Shown piece after piece: positions 1 to 11,799 of a stretch of DNA of 64,000 nucleotides. The notes beneath the pieces are model-generated. The model was not told the DNA's origin. It ran no database searches and saw only the letters and a program-made list of their open reading frames with translations. Source of the DNA: Myrica gale (lineage: Eukaryota; Streptophyta; Magnoliopsida; Fagales; Myricaceae); contig OZ005609.1 of assembly GCA_963930655.1 (NCBI GenBank), positions 18,115,001 through 18,179,000 on the forward strand. Direction: 5' to 3'. Within the stretch, counting starts at the first letter, position 1. Each line of letters opens with the position of its first letter. Both the position numbers and the translations under genes were made by a program.

Positions 1-370
1 TTTACCTTTTGTTTGAAAGATTAAAATGTTTATAAAGATTTCAAAAAACCTCAATCAAACTCTCAAAACCTTTCATATACTTATGGAAAGTAAGTCTTTA
101 AAATGGGGTGTTTAAAAGTGGTAAAAAACATGGTTTTATAAGAACCGGACTATGTGCTTAAGTTGAAGAGGTCTACCGGTCATCGACCGCTTAGAATAAT
201 GGTCGACCGGTTGATTTTAAAATAGAACCGTTAAGCTTCTAACAAAATGACCGTTGGGTAACGCTAACTTGAAGCGGTAGGCCGACTCGTTTTAACAGAC
301 GACTCATTTGATATTACTTATAGGACTAATAAGAATTATAGATAGTTGGGAGTATTTATAGGTGTAAATC
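1..370 (+). repeat. Truncated LTR of the copia C family, cut by window edge
   Basis: This stretch matches, in reverse complement, the LTR segment at about 24270-24610 (copia C). Shared marks are the string of AAACC/TTTTAATG blocks, an ATACTTATGGAAAG-like block, and GTCGACC sites at 181 and 201, 20 bp apart. The LTR start lies off the window and its far end is degraded. No internal retroelement sequence follows, so it is a fragment or solo LTR. Confidence 0.6.
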
Positions 371-479
371 ACCACTACAAACAAATAGTGTTTGGGCCAT
401 GCTTATTATAGGATGAAACAATATAATCCTTTATTAAATGGCTTTTTGAGACGTTTTTTGAGTGCATAAATGGTAACAA

Positions 480-1745
480 AAACTAGATTCAATCTTTACA
501 GATATGGATTTCACTATGTAGAAGGCAATTCAGATAGTTATGCTCAATAAATGTCATAGATTGTGTTTATAGCCTATTCACCAAAAGGCCTTAAAGCATC
601 TTGGTATTTTTTTATTTTGAAAAAAATAGGTTTTTCAGAAAGTTTCAATCGATTTCTTTATGATGGTGCTTGTAAAGAGGGCTTTAACAAAGCATGAAAG
701 TGCTTGTTAAAAATCTACAATCCCCATGATAATGTGTTGTTGAAAGAGTTGTAAAAAGTAAGGCACAAGTGGGCCACGACAGTTAGAAGAGACACATTTT
801 GTGCAGGTAAGAGAATTACACAAATAAGCGAGAGCTTCAATGCCCGTGTGAGAGGTTACTTGAAGTTAGATTTGGACTTGGTAAGTTTTTTCAAGCATTT
901 TCAAAGAGTACTTGACGATTTACGATACAATGAAAATATATTTAATTGCCATATGATTCAAAAAATCCAAGGGCAAAAATGTTAGATACGCTTCTTGAAA
1001 ATGCTAGAAAAAATACACAAAGAAAATTTTTAAAATTTTTCACAATGAACATAAAATCTAACTGGGTAAAAGTCAATTCTCGCAATGAATAGGAGGTATT
1101 GTTGAGCTGAAGTTACATAAGCAGTGACAATCATGATTGTGCTAAAGCTAAGAAGCATACAATCACATATTCAATTTTCATGTCTACAGTTGAAAAAAAA
1201 TTTTGTTTGCTGGTGTCGTATGCAATCATATTATAAAAGTTTCAAGAAATGGCTCTAGGTTGGTTAAAAAATACTAGAGTCATACAGACTTCCAAGGTTG
1301 ACTAAAAAAGCAAGATGTGTAATTGCCAAAAAAAAACTATGCATGAAGTCGAGGCAGTTGTGAGACTTGAAAATGCCACAAGATTAACAAGGTTTAACAT
1401 TGCATTTATGGGTACTATATCAAAGTATATTGAATGTGAAAAAAAATGGAAATTTTTGAAAGACATCGTAAACTGTTAGTGGCTAAATTGGAGGACTGTG
1501 TAGCTGACGAGGAACTAATGTGAAAAAAAGAGGGTGGCCTTGAGTGTGATGAAGGGGCAAAGATATTCTTTGTTGGAGGTGAAATTATACTAATAAGAGG
1601 GTTAAATAAGAGGAAAGTATAATATGAAGGTAATAAACAACCTAAAAATTTCATCGAAAAAAGAAGGATTGTAAGAAATATGAGATCCATTGTGGTGGAA
1701 GCTTCTACACCAGTCGTACATCTTCGACAATTAGTGGATGAGTCA
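480..1745 (+). pseudogene. FAR1/FHY3-like (MULE-derived) protein pseudogene
   Basis: Broken frames on the plus strand resemble the FAR1/FHY3 family of domesticated Mutator transposases. Around 750-930 the reading KWATTVRRDTFCAG, SESFNARVRGYLKLDLDLV and FFKHFQRVLDDLRY follows the typical order in the C-terminal half of the transposase domain. Near 1205-1260 a VCNHIIKV-like piece recalls the end of a SWIM zinc finger. Near 1370-1470 there is a tail resembling the family C-terminus. Stops and frameshifts interrupt it throughout and no start codon or N-terminal FAR1 zinc domain is visible. It is a dead copy; whether it was a host gene or an autonomous MULE cannot be told here. Confidence 0.6.
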
Positions 1746-2319
1746 AAGGTAAGATTGATATTTTAATTTTATTCATTGTATGTTTTTTGGTTATTATAAT
1801 GACTTATAAGTAATAACAAATTTTGTATGTCTTACTCATAATCCAAGTGAACAAGAAAGACCTATCAGGCATTTGAAGGTTGTGGAATATAGACAAGTTG
1901 ATGTGCTTAGACAATAATGGAGTTTAATGATTTTGAAAAATACTTTGATAGTTAGTTTTGTAGTTTATTTTCCTAACATATTGGGTTTATTTTCCAATTT
2001 GTTGTAAGTGCAAAATACGAATTTTGTATTATTTTCAATTTTCAAGTTCTTGAGAAAGAGTTAAAGATAAGTGGGAATTGTTATATGACAATAAAAGTAT
2101 GCAATGCTTTGTCCAACCGTACTATTTGATCCATGAGAAAAAAATCCATTTCCCACCTTAAAGTGACACTTCACTAGCGACCAGATATATATTCAATATT
2201 GTCAATAGAACCAGCTCATTTATTAATATAATTAGTCACAACAAAACTTTGTCCAACATGCTTCTAATAAAAAAACATGTTAAGTGCAATAAGAGCGTTC
2301 CAAAACTGGTTAGAAACTG
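1746..2319. other. AT-rich DNA without recognisable gene
   Basis: I see only short open frames and A/T tracts between the FAR1-like relic and the MITE. No repeat or RNA gene is recognised. Confidence 0.5.
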
Positions 2320-2329
2320 AAAATATTTC

Positions 2330-2807
2330 GGGGTAATGTCATAGTTCATCCCCTAAGTATGGGGCAAAATCAATCTCGTCTCTAACTATGAAAACGACGA
2401 TTTATGTTCTCTAACTTTCGAAAATATCAATGTACACCCTCCTTCCAAATCAGTCGTTACGTTAGATGGAAAAACATGCAAAATGACCGAAATGCCACTC
2501 CAAGAAAAAATTACTAAAAATATTAAAAATTCATTAAAAATTAAAAAAAAATGATATTTTAAAGAAAGGTAATATTTTTAAAATAAAACCATTGAAACTC
2601 TATTTCAGTAATTTATTTATTTTTAAAATTTTGTCTTGGAATGACATGTCTGTCATTTTACACATTTTTCGTGTTATTTGACAGCTGATTTGGACGAGGG
2701 GCTTACACTAATCATTTTTGAAAGTTAGAAGACATAAATCATCGTTTTCATAATTAGGGGCGAGATTGATTTTACCCCATACTTAGGGGGCGAACTATGA
2801 CATTACT
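2330..2807. mobile_element. MULE-type foldback MITE, copy 1
   Basis: The element is flanked by a perfect 10-bp direct repeat AAAATATTTC (2320-2329 and 2808-2817). Its ends are long imperfect inverted repeats. The left end starts GGGGTAATGTCATAG, then a CCCCTAAGTATGGGG block and AATCAATCTCG; the right end is the same series inverted. The centre is A/T-rich and codes for nothing. The 9-10 bp target duplication and long inverted repeats fit Mutator-like non-autonomous elements. Related copies lie at 39595-41521 and about 50330-50680. Confidence 0.85.
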
Positions 2808-2817
2808 AAAATATTTC

Positions 2818-3915
2818 ATTTGCTGAAGGTAGTGCTCATTACAAGGGAAATATATGTCAACTTTAGCTGTCTGTTGTTGTATGGTGTCTATGCTGCCTTA
2901 GGTAAATAGTGTTGGAACGTGGGTGCGCAAAGACACTACAGTGCATAATTTTGAAGATTTCTCAACCGTGACAAGTACTAATATCGAGGCTCCAGACCAT
3001 CTTTGTCAACTTGCACATCCTTTTTTTAAGGCATTAAGAGTTAGATGCAATGTCTTTGTATCCTTTGTCACTAGTGTAATACCAAGTGTTCCCCTTCTTC
3101 AAATAGATAAAAGTTGCAGGTCCAAGAGTGTGTGAAAACACAAACCCAACTTTGAACAAACCTTTTTTATCAAACATTTGATAGATGCTTTACGTATTAA
3201 TCTTTTAGCAAACTGTTTAATCACAACCAACCATCAAATATGATCAAAGATTTATATAGCAATTTCATACATCTGTTAAGTATAATGTATATATATGTCT
3301 TTTCTGGCTTTTCATATAATAACTCATTAAATATCTGAACTTAATAATTTGAACCTCACTAATCACGAGTTCATGCAAAACATGGATTTTTTTTCTTGAA
3401 AACGAAGTCATGCAAAGACCAATATCTACCTTGAAAATTAAAAGGACAACACTTTATCCATCTACAGTACATAGGAGTTCGATTTCTCCACTAGTGTTTC
3501 TTGAATCAAGAATTTTTCCACTTTGTTTTACTCTAAAAACAAATAGTAAATTAATAAAAGGACTTGAAGAAAACCACAAATATTGACTTCCTTCTCTTTG
3601 ATTTTCTTGCCAACCAAACATAAAAGAATGATAAGAACAATCATGCAAGTAATCCTCAACAATCAACATTAAAAAGCTCTACTTCTATAAATGAAAAAAA
3701 CAAGTTGTCAAAAACTATCATGTAACAACTTACCAAATTGTGCACAAGAGAGGTAAAATGGAGAACTTGAGTAAAGAATTTGAAAGTGCAAGAGAGAAAG
3801 AGAATGAGAGAACTTGAGAGTGTGGGTTGAGACTCTCGATAACGGGTCATTTTCACAAACAATTGGAGACTTCATTTTAGGGTGTGAGTAATGTAAAATA
3901 ACCAAAATTGGTATG
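2818..3915. other. Unassigned DNA between two transposons
   Basis: Open frames of 63-71 codons occur on both strands (for example 2923-3135 plus and 3454-3905 minus). They have no recognisable domain, no supporting splice context and biased composition, so I do not call genes. No repeat boundary is obvious. Confidence 0.4.
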
Positions 3916-3923
3916 TTTTCGGC

Positions 3924-5190
3924 TAGGGCTGCACAATGCCACCGGAAAATTCCGGTGGCATCGGCACCGACACTGGGTTCTCGGTTTTTGCCCTTAGCGG
4001 TGCCGGTATAGGTTTAGCTTTTAGAAAAAACCGGCGGTTCTCGGTTTAACAGGCACCGGGTTTCCCGGTGCAGGTTAAACCGATATTTTTTTTATTATTA
4101 TTTAAGTTTTTTAGTTTTTTTAGTTTAGTTTCTACTCAATAGTTTAAACTTTAGTTTCACCTCAAGACGTAGTATTCTAGAAGCATGACAAGGTCTACTC
4201 AATAGTTTAGTTTCACCTAAATATTTGAGATTTGTTGTTGGTTTTGTCTAATCAAATACTTACATTCAAGTTACCAAAAAGCTTGTTAGGTGAATGAATT
4301 AATTATTTAGAATTTTGGTAGAAAAAATTACAAATTTATTGCATTTAGAAGGGTATATATGAAGGCATTGGAATCATAATTAAAGAGTTTAATGTCAAAC
4401 TTTTGGTAAGTACATCGCATAATATATGTCAAGAGGTCGAGTTTTTATGAAATTTTAACTAATTGTCTAAATTTATAATTTATAAAATTGACAAATCACT
4501 ATTAAATTTATACCATGCTTGCAAAATCAGTCACTTAATTACATTTTAGTTCAAAAATTTCAAACAGAGTCATCACGTTTGACTAGCGTTAGACAAGCGC
4601 TCGAGCGCTCTGTGCAAATTTCAGACAGAAACATAAGCGCTCGACTAGCGGTTGACCCGCGCTCGAGCGCCTTAAAAAGTTGCTGAATTTTTGGATTTTC
4701 CTTGTGAAACAAAGGGAAACCCTATTAGGTTTTGAACATGTTTTAAAATTGTTATTGATTTGTTAATTAGAGGGAAAACACATATTCTCCCCTCTAAGTG
4801 TTGTTAGGGTCTAAACTGAATTTTTCAAAAGATAATAGTTTCTACTTATAGTGACCTTTCTATTACTTTGGACTTTAAATTCTCATCTTATCTTTTAAGA
4901 TGATGTTTAATTTTATTGATTTTGGAATTTGGATTTTATTAGTTTAGATTTTATTGATATGTGATTAATGGACCAAAAGAAAAAAGAAAAAATACATTGG
5001 GCCAAGTGCATAAAATGCTAAAAAAATGGCTCAATATTAATGTAGGATAACCGGAAACCGCCACCGCTAAAGGCCGGTTTTTGCCCTTAACGGTGTAGGT
5101 GTAGGTGGCAATTTTTTCAAAACCAGCCTACCCGGTGTAGGTGCCGATTTTGGTCAAAACCGGCACCTACACCGGGGTTGTGCATCCCTA
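3924..5190. mobile_element. Non-autonomous hAT element
   Basis: Terminal inverted repeats TAGGGCTGCACAA and TTGTGCATCCCTA bound 1267 bp. The 8-bp flanks TTTTCGGC (3916-3923) and TTTTTGGC (5191-5198) match at 7 of 8 positions, as a hAT target duplication should. The outer ~170 bp on each side are rich in ACCGG, CCGGT and GGTGCCGG motifs in opposite orientations, typical of subterminal repeats. The interior has no transposase reading frame. At 4595-4670 two GCGCTCGAGCGC-type palindromes stand out. Confidence 0.8.
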
Positions 5191-5254
5191 TTTTTGGCAC
5201 TGCACCATAATGGGTATCGTTTCCTCTTTATAACTCCGAGTGAGAAACAATTAA

Positions 5255-5600
5255 GGCTTAATTGTTCCCCAGGATCCTATGGTTTAATATTTTTTCTAGA
5301 TATTCCCTAAGGTTTACTTTAGCTTACAGTGATCTTGAGATTAATATCTTTCTTGGATATGTCCCTTTGTTAATGTGGCTCTACACCTAACATATTTTTT
5401 CCACGTGGCAAACAGAGGCCACGTAATCACTAATTGCAAGTTGTCACATGCTTTGTCATTTTTCTATGTCCCAATCAATGCCATGTCACTAGCCGACTCA
5501 CACGCCATGTCAATTTTATTAAAATTCGTGTTTTGATTGAATAAAAAACACAAACTGCTGAATGTGATCCCCAATTTTATAGACCTAACCCCTCTTCTTC
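5255..5600 (+). repeat. Left terminal inverted repeat of the MULE-like element
   Basis: It starts GGCTTAATTG and includes GAGGCCACGTAAT, CATTTTT and GTCAATTTTAT blocks. These reappear in inverted form at 9065-9340. It contains no coding sequence. Confidence 0.65.
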
Positions 5601-5904
5601 CAAAATTGCACACACAGATAGATTCGTTTCTTGGTTTTAAAATCTGTAAGTGCAACGTGAGCTAAGTGTACAGATTCTTTTCCTAGATCGTAGAGGCTGA
5701 ACTCTTGAAGTCTCTAACAGGAATGATCGCGCAACCCAAACTTTGTTAAGGTAAGATGAAAGCTATCTCTACTCGACACAAACACTATTATCTGTTGTTG
5801 TACTTTCTTTAGAGGAAATATTTATAGTTTTGCCATTAATAACGTGTGCAATGAAGTGGTATAGGAGATAACGAGAGGGTGGGGCAAAACGTGGGACCAT
5901 TGAT
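5601..5904. other. MULE interior, left remnant
   Basis: About 300 bp lies between the left inverted repeat and the inserted copia fragment. I see no gene or motif in it. Confidence 0.4.
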
Positions 5905-6616
5905 TCTCCACGACTTGGATGAGCTGACTGAAGAAGTTTGAAATTGAGTATCTTCCTCCTCCTATCCAAATATTCAAACCTTTTACCTCCACTACTACAT
6001 AGACTCCTACTTATATAGTCAACTGCTCTTGTCCTATCCTTATCCTATTTTTGATGATGCCAAAGGGGGAGAAATTAGAGGTATTATGTTAAAAGTGGGG
6101 AGAAGTTTATAAAATTTATGTTGACTTCTTAGCTCTTAATGAGAACATTTCTTTTTGGACTGATCACTTGACTTGCCTTATCTATGCATATCTCTGATAT
6201 TTATTTGTCTCCAATGAATTATTTGGTTATGCTTATATTTGTTGATTATCTATTTGGTATCTATAAGGATTTGAGAAGTGCTTATCCATTTGCACTTCAT
6301 TGAGAAAAACTGAGACTTGCTTCCATGTAGTATTCCTAACCTTCTATTGGGATTAATATGAAGTCTTGTGTTCTGATGGTATATTGGAAGTTTGAGAAGT
6401 TTGGAGGATGCCTACAGAAGTGTTTCTTTTGTGTTTTTAAATTTTGGGAAACCTCCATTTACAAAGGAAACTCTTGCAAAATTTTTGTAAAATCCTGAAG
6501 TCCTTTTTGCTAAAAATATCTTGAAAAACTCTTGCTTATTCTCAAGGGGAGCTTTTATATTTGTTAGCAAATTGTTGTTTTTAACATGGTTTTGTCATCA
6601 TCAAAAAGGGGGAGAT
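5905..6616 (+). mobile_element. 5'-truncated copia A-family fragment: internal tail
   Basis: From 5905 the sequence is colinear with 16036-16750 of copia A. It covers the end of the extra ORF, a GATGATGCCAAAGGGGGAGA motif (about 6053-6072) and the polypurine tract just before the LTR (about 6604-6616). Everything upstream (5' LTR, gag, pol) is missing and the left joint is abrupt, so the copy is truncated. Confidence 0.8.
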
Positions 6617-8279
6617 TGTTAGCCCAAGGTTGTTTTACAAACAATCAATAAATGATTTTGATGATAACAAAATATTCTAAGTTTCAAAGACTTTTAGATT
6701 TTACATTGTCAATCCACAATTTCCAATTTGTATTTTAAAAATGATTGAGGTTATCTCTCGTAAATATTTATAAAGTGCACTTGAACACCTTTACATAAGT
6801 TGATAAGATCAAATTTTCATATTGTAGGTGTTTAAAGAAGTTTTGGAATGGATTGAACACATTGAAGTTGCTGAAAAACTCTCCAGCATTTATAAGTGTC
6901 GACACATTGTTGGATGGTGTCGACACATTGCACTACTACCCGAGAGTTTGCATTTTCTAGGATTCAAAGTGATTTTTTGGCGAGTGTCGACACATTGGAG
7001 CATGGTGTCGACACATTGGAGCATAGTGTCGACACATTGGAGCATAGTGTCGACACATTGAACTAACACCCGAGAGTTTGCATTTTCTGGCCTTCAAAAC
7101 GATTTTTTTGACTAAGTGTTGAAGGTGTCGACACATTGGACCATGGTGTCGACACATTGAACTAACACCCGAGACTTTACATTTCAAGACCAAGTTCAAT
7201 GTGTCAGCAAATACAATCAATGTGTCGACACATTGTGCGAAATTTCAGATTTCCTGGAACGACGCCAGATCGTTCAAAAAGTCTCCAAATTGACTCAAAT
7301 GACCTCCAACGACACTCTAACATTACAAGAAGACCCTTAATGACCTTTGAAGACCTAGAAGCTATAAAAAGAAGAAGATGGAGAGAGAGAAGAGAGAGCT
7401 CGACCATCAACGAAATATCTAGAGAGAGAAAATCCAAAATCCAAAATCCAAAGATTTTAATTGCTGAATCATTCAAGAACAAAGCTCCATTGTTCAATCT
7501 TCCTCCATTGCTCATCATTGACGACCTAGCCTCCAAAGAGAGAGAGAGATTTCTTGAAGAAGGGACAACCCACTTGCAGTCACTCCTTGCCCTAGCTTAT
7601 AGAGAGAGAAAGTGCATTGAAGAAGAGGGAAAATCACATCTACCAAAAAGGTTTGTGCTCATATCTTCCAAAGTCTAGATTTCCTTTTAGAATCTAATCT
7701 TCTTGCACTCTAATGAGCTTTCCATTTGATAATTTGGCTTAGAGAGTCATTCCACATTTTGTGCTTCATTTGCTCTTTCGGCTTAGAGAACCTTCCTTGT
7801 AGCCCTCGTTTATAAAACCTTTGAGTGTTGGGAAAACACTTGGTCCTACTTGTGAGAGTAGATGAAATCCTCTAGGTTGTGAGGATTTGTGAGAGTTGAA
7901 GCGTGAGCTCGCAAAACGCTTTGTAAAGGTTCCTTAGCACCTGGGAAGCTAAGGTGTATTTGCTATTGGACAATAGTGAAGGAAGCCCAAGGAAGTCAAT
8001 TGCCTTGGGGGTGGACGTAGGTAAGTGTTGGCCGAACCACCTAAAAATACGGTGTTATCTTTCTTACTCTATCTCTCTTATTGTTTGTTTCATATCCATA
8101 ATGTTTGTGCTTTAAGCTTTATCATTCATTGCTTATAGTTGCTTAGCCTTAAATACATTCAGACTTTCAGTTTTAATTGTTAAAAAGGAATATCTCTTAG
8201 ATCTGTGTTTTTGTCAAAAAGGGGTAAAGTTTTTGTAAACCCAATTCACCCCCCTCTTGGGTTGTTATTTAGACTCAAA
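6617..8279 (+). repeat. 3' LTR of truncated copia A-family copy
   Basis: The LTR starts TGTTAGCCCAAGG and ends near TTTAGACTCA, as in both LTRs of copia A. A TATA box (CTATAAAA) lies at about 7362-7369, placing the GTGTCGACAC block in U3. This copy has a single copy of the 80-bp segment that is tandemly doubled in both copia A LTRs, so it belongs to a different sublineage. Open frames inside it are not conserved among the three LTRs and are not genes. Confidence 0.85.
6896..7235. repeat. GTGTCGACAC palindrome array in copia U3
   Basis: Perfect 10-bp palindromes start at 6896, 6917, 6984, 7005, 7026, 7047, 7125 and 7146, with one more near 7220. Neighbours within a cluster are exactly 21 bp apart, start to start. 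The clusters are joined by a segment reading CACCCGAGAGTTTGC. The array ends about 130 bp before the TATA box. Confidence 0.9.
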
Positions 8280-8607
8280 AAATGGGTATAACCATTTAAA
8301 GAAGTCACAAGATACATGATCCTGCAAAATACAGAAAAATGATGGACATTAACACAAATATAAACTAATATGAAAATCAACATAACACTGCCAATTCCAA
8401 GATAAAGATTCAATCAACACAAATATAAACCAACTTGATTCAATCAAAATAGCACTGCCAATATAGAAATATGAACCAATTCGAGTCAATCAACATAAAG
8501 ATTTCATGGTTTATTCATTTCGATGTTGTAGGGACGAAACATAGGAACTAGATTTCTGAAGGATGACAAACACATCCAGCTGAAACAGTATCAAGAAATC
8601 ACCACAT
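8280..8607. other. MULE interior, A-rich
   Basis: Repeated AACACAAATATAAACCAA-like phrases occur at about 8350-8480. I see no gene. Confidence 0.4.
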
Positions 8608-9051
8608 CTACGGACAATGGTTTGCATGAGCTGGTCTTGTTCTATGCCGTTGTGAGAACTCTGTCGTTCTTGGCGAAAGTAAAAATGTTAATCTTCCAAG
8701 AGTTGTAATGAATCTACTAACCTTAACAGAGGAAGACAAGAAAGACATTCTACTAATTGATTTTGATACATGTCTTTCTCTTTGAAATTTGTTTGATAAT
8801 GACATAAATTCTACTCAAAATAAAAAAATAATAGAGAAGAAAGGCAAAATAATAAAAAGAGAAAGTGTATAGAACCCCGAATTTTCATATCGGACACAAC
8901 TATAGAAGCAGCAGCCTAGATTATTAGCAGTCATACAAGTCCTTAGCCTTGCTCGCAGCCTGCAGTTACACACTGGAGAGATCAAGAGTACCATTGAACT
9001 GATGTTGTCATCATTCCTAGTAAAGGAGGCAAACGATTTTGAAGAAGCCAT
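8608..9051 (-). pseudogene. GRF zinc-finger small protein relic
   Basis: On the minus strand a frame from 9051 begins MASSKSFASF and then reads CNCRLRARLRTCMTANN and CCFYSCVRYENSGF. This follows the zf-GRF pattern C-x-C...NNxGRxFxxC, but the family GR-x-F arginine is replaced by cysteine and the final cysteine (CGFF in typical members) is lost. A second weak frame (8805-8608) may be the decayed remainder. GRF domains bind nucleic acid; small GRF proteins are common in plant transposons (family knowledge). Its place just inside the right inverted repeat suggests it was cargo or a coding part of the MULE. Confidence 0.5.
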
Positions 9052-9064
9052 TGTCTAGTTTTGC

Positions 9065-9340
9065 ACTCAATTTGGGCTTAGGGTTGTAGGTTTAAGGATG
9101 ATCAGGCTTTTACGTGAAAGGAAATATGAGGACAAAACACACATTTTTATAAAATTGATGTGGCGTCAATTGAGAGAGACAAAAATGGCAGGGCATTTGG
9201 CAGCGTGCAATTTGTAATTACGTGGCCTCCGTTTACCCTATCGAAAAAATATGTAATGTTGGTGGGGCCTCACTAATGGACAAACATATCCGTAAAAGTT
9301 ATTAACCCAGGGACCACTGCATACACTTGCATATCTTTTA
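9065..9340 (-). repeat. Right terminal inverted repeat of the MULE, inner part
   Basis: In reverse complement this matches 5325-5600. Shared blocks are GAGGCCACGTAATTA, ACATATTTTTTC, and CACATCAATTTTATAAAA next to GTGTGTTTTG. It is cut on its outer side by LTR B. Confidence 0.65.
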
Positions 9341-9344
9341 AATC

Positions 9345-10101
9345 GTGCATAAATTTCTCATCACAAGTTTGATAACCAAAATGCGTCTTAAAGTGTTTTT
9401 AAATCATCCCTATATAAACTTTCAAGCCTTGGTTATACTTTTGGGAAGTTAGTTTTTGAAATTGGGATTTCAAAAATGTCAAAAACAAAGCTGATGACGG
9501 GGCGCGTAGAACAAAAATTTGACAACTTTCAAATTTTATTACCGTTGGGCAATGGCTACTTGAAGCAGTCGACCGGTACAACAGTAAAATTGTCAGATCG
9601 ACCCCCAACTGCTAGTTTTCTAATGTGACCTATATAAAGGACCTTCCTGATGTCTAACACCGATAGATAATGACCACATAACATTTCATATTTCATATAT
9701 CATTTACACAGATTACACTTTCTTATCCTTGTCACTATGTGAAGCAAAGAGATAAAACTTTTCATTTTATTGTCCACTCCTTGAGAGAGTTTATTTCTTT
9801 TATCTTCATATTTAAAAGAAGTGATTCCTTTAGTGAGGTTGTTCACTAAAGAAGAAGCATAGAGATGGTATATCTCAAGCTTGCTTAAGTTGTGAGTGGT
9901 GTGCCCAAAAAACCACTTGGGTTGTTAGTGTTGAGCTCGGAAAAACACTTGTAAGGTTATCTTGCACCCGAAGGCTAGAGTGTATACTATTCAGAAGATA
10001 GTAGGAAAATCTCAAAGCTCATTAAATGAGTTTGAGGGGTGGATGTAGGTGGGTTTGCCGAATCACCGAAAAATCTCGTCTTTGCTTCTCTAACTCTACT
10101 C
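9345..10101 (+). repeat. Solo LTR 'B', left part (split by copia A)
   Basis: Near-identical sequence is found uninterrupted at 29664-30462. The LTR continues at 18470 on the far side of copia A. It carries one GTCGACC motif near 9558 and ends in the copia-type CCTCTTGGGTTG block at about 18570-18590. No internal retroelement sequence adjoins it, so I call it a solo LTR of a copia family related to C. Its 5' boundary is approximate. Confidence 0.6.
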
Positions 10102-11764
10102 TGTTAGCCCAAGGTTGTTTTACAAACAATCTATAAATGATTTTGATGATAACAAAATATTCTAAGGTTCGAAGACTTTTAGATTTTACATTGTCAATCC
10201 ACAAATTCTAATTTGTTTTTAAAAAGGATTGAGGTTTCATTCACTAAATTAATTCTAAGTGCACTTGAACACCATTACATAAGTTGATAAGATCAATTTT
10301 TCATATTGTAGGTGTTCAAAGAAGTTTTGGAATGGATTGAACACTTTGAAGTTGTTGAAAAACTCTCCAACACTTATAAGTGTCGACACATTGTTGGATG
10401 GTGTCGACACATTGTACTACTACCCGAGAGTTTGCATTTTCTAGGATTCAAAGTGATTTTTTGGCTAAGTGTTGGAAGTGTCGACACATTGGAGCATAGT
10501 GGCGACACATTGAACTAACACCCCAGAGTTTGCATTTTCTGGCCTTCAAAACGATTTTTTTGACTAAGTGTTGAAGGTGTCGACACATTGGACCATGATG
10601 TCGACACATTGAACTAACACCCGAGACTTTACATTTCAAGACCAAGTTTAATGTGTCAGCACATACAATCAATGTGGTGACACATTGTGCAAAATTTCAG
10701 ATTTCCTGGAACGACGCCAGATCGTTCAAAAAGTCTCCAATTTGACTCAAATGACCTCCAACGGCATTCTAACATTACAAGAAGACCCTTTATGACCGTT
10801 GAAGATCTAGAAGCTATAAAAAGAAGAAGATGGAGAGAGAGAAGGGAGAGCTCGACCGATATTGCAACATCTAGAGAGAGAAAGTCTAAAATCCAAAGAT
10901 TTCACTTGCTGAATCATTCAAGATCAAAGCTCCATTGTCAAATCTTCTTCTCCAGCTCATCATTGACGACCTAGCTTCCAAAGAGAGAGAGATTTCTTGA
11001 AGAAGGGACAACACACTTGCAATCACATCTTGCCCTAGCTTCTAGAGAGAGAAAGTGCATTGAAGAAGAGGGAAACTCACATCTTTCCATTTGATAATTT
11101 GGCTTAGAGAGCCATTCCACATATTGTGAGATTTTCACTTGCAAATTTGGCTTAGAGAGTCATTCTACACATTTGCTCATTCGGCTTAGAGAGCCTTCAT
11201 TGTAACCATCCTTTGTAAAACACTTAAGTGTTTGGGGAACACTTGGTCCTACTTGTGAGAGTAGAAGAAATCCTCTAGGTAGTGAGGATTTGTGAGAGTT
11301 GAAGTGTAAGCTCGAAAAACACTTGGTCCTACTTGTGAGAGTAGAAGAAATCCTCTAGGTTGTGAGGATTTGTGAGAGTTGAAGTGTAAGCTCAGAAAAC
11401 ACTTTGTAAAGGTTCCTTAGCACCTGTGAAGCTAAGGTGTATTCGCTATTTGGAGACTAGTGGAGGAAGCCCAAGGAAGTCAATTGCCTTGGGGGTGGAC
11501 GTAGGCAAGTGTTGGCCGAACCACCTAAAAATACGGTGTTATCTCTCTAACTCTATCTCTCTCATTGTTTGTCTCATAACCATAATTGTTGTGCTTTAAG
11601 CTTTATCATTTATTGCTTATAGTTGCTTAGCCTTAAACACATTTAGACTTTCTTTTTTAATTGTTAAAACGGAGTATCTTTTAGATATGTGTTTTTGTCA
11701 AAAATGGGTAAAGTTTTTATAAAACCCAATTCACCCCCCTCTTGGGTTGTCATTTAGACTCACA
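10102..11764 (+). repeat. 5' LTR of copia A
   Basis: It starts TGTTAGCCC and ends TTTAGACTCACA. A TATA box (TATAAA) lies at about 10815. An 80-bp segment beginning CACTTGGTCC is tandemly doubled (11240 and 11320). Compared with the 3' LTR it lacks a segment of roughly 75 bp near 11082. Confidence 0.92.
10380..10690. repeat. GTGTCGACAC array in the 5' LTR U3
   Basis: Sites start at 10380/10401, 10478/10499 and 10577/10598, each pair 21 bp apart; the pairs repeat every 98-99 bp. Sites 10499 (GTGGCGACAC) and 10598 (ATGTCGACAC) carry single-base changes, and a degenerate site is near 10674. The block ends about 130 bp before the TATA box. Confidence 0.9.
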
Positions 11765-11766
11765 AT

Positions 11767-11778
11767 TGGTATCGGAGC
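11767..11778 (+). other. Primer binding site of copia A
   Basis: TGGTATCGGAGC lies 2 bp inside the 5' LTR. This is the initiator-methionine tRNA type site (usual form TGGTATCAGAGC) with one change. Confidence 0.85.
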
Positions 11779-11799
11779 TGAGGTTTAATATCTCTATCT

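Noticed and set aside
6896-7235. Regular short repeats that look like a CRISPR array
   Set aside because: The DNA is plant nuclear, the repeats are palindromes within LTRs, the spacers are repeated among copies, and there are no cas genes.
6828-7678. Frames of 77-159 codons in the LTR, with repeated MCRH-type residues
   Set aside because: They are translations of the palindrome array and of U5, and are not conserved in the other two LTR copies (10312-10974, 16970-17601).
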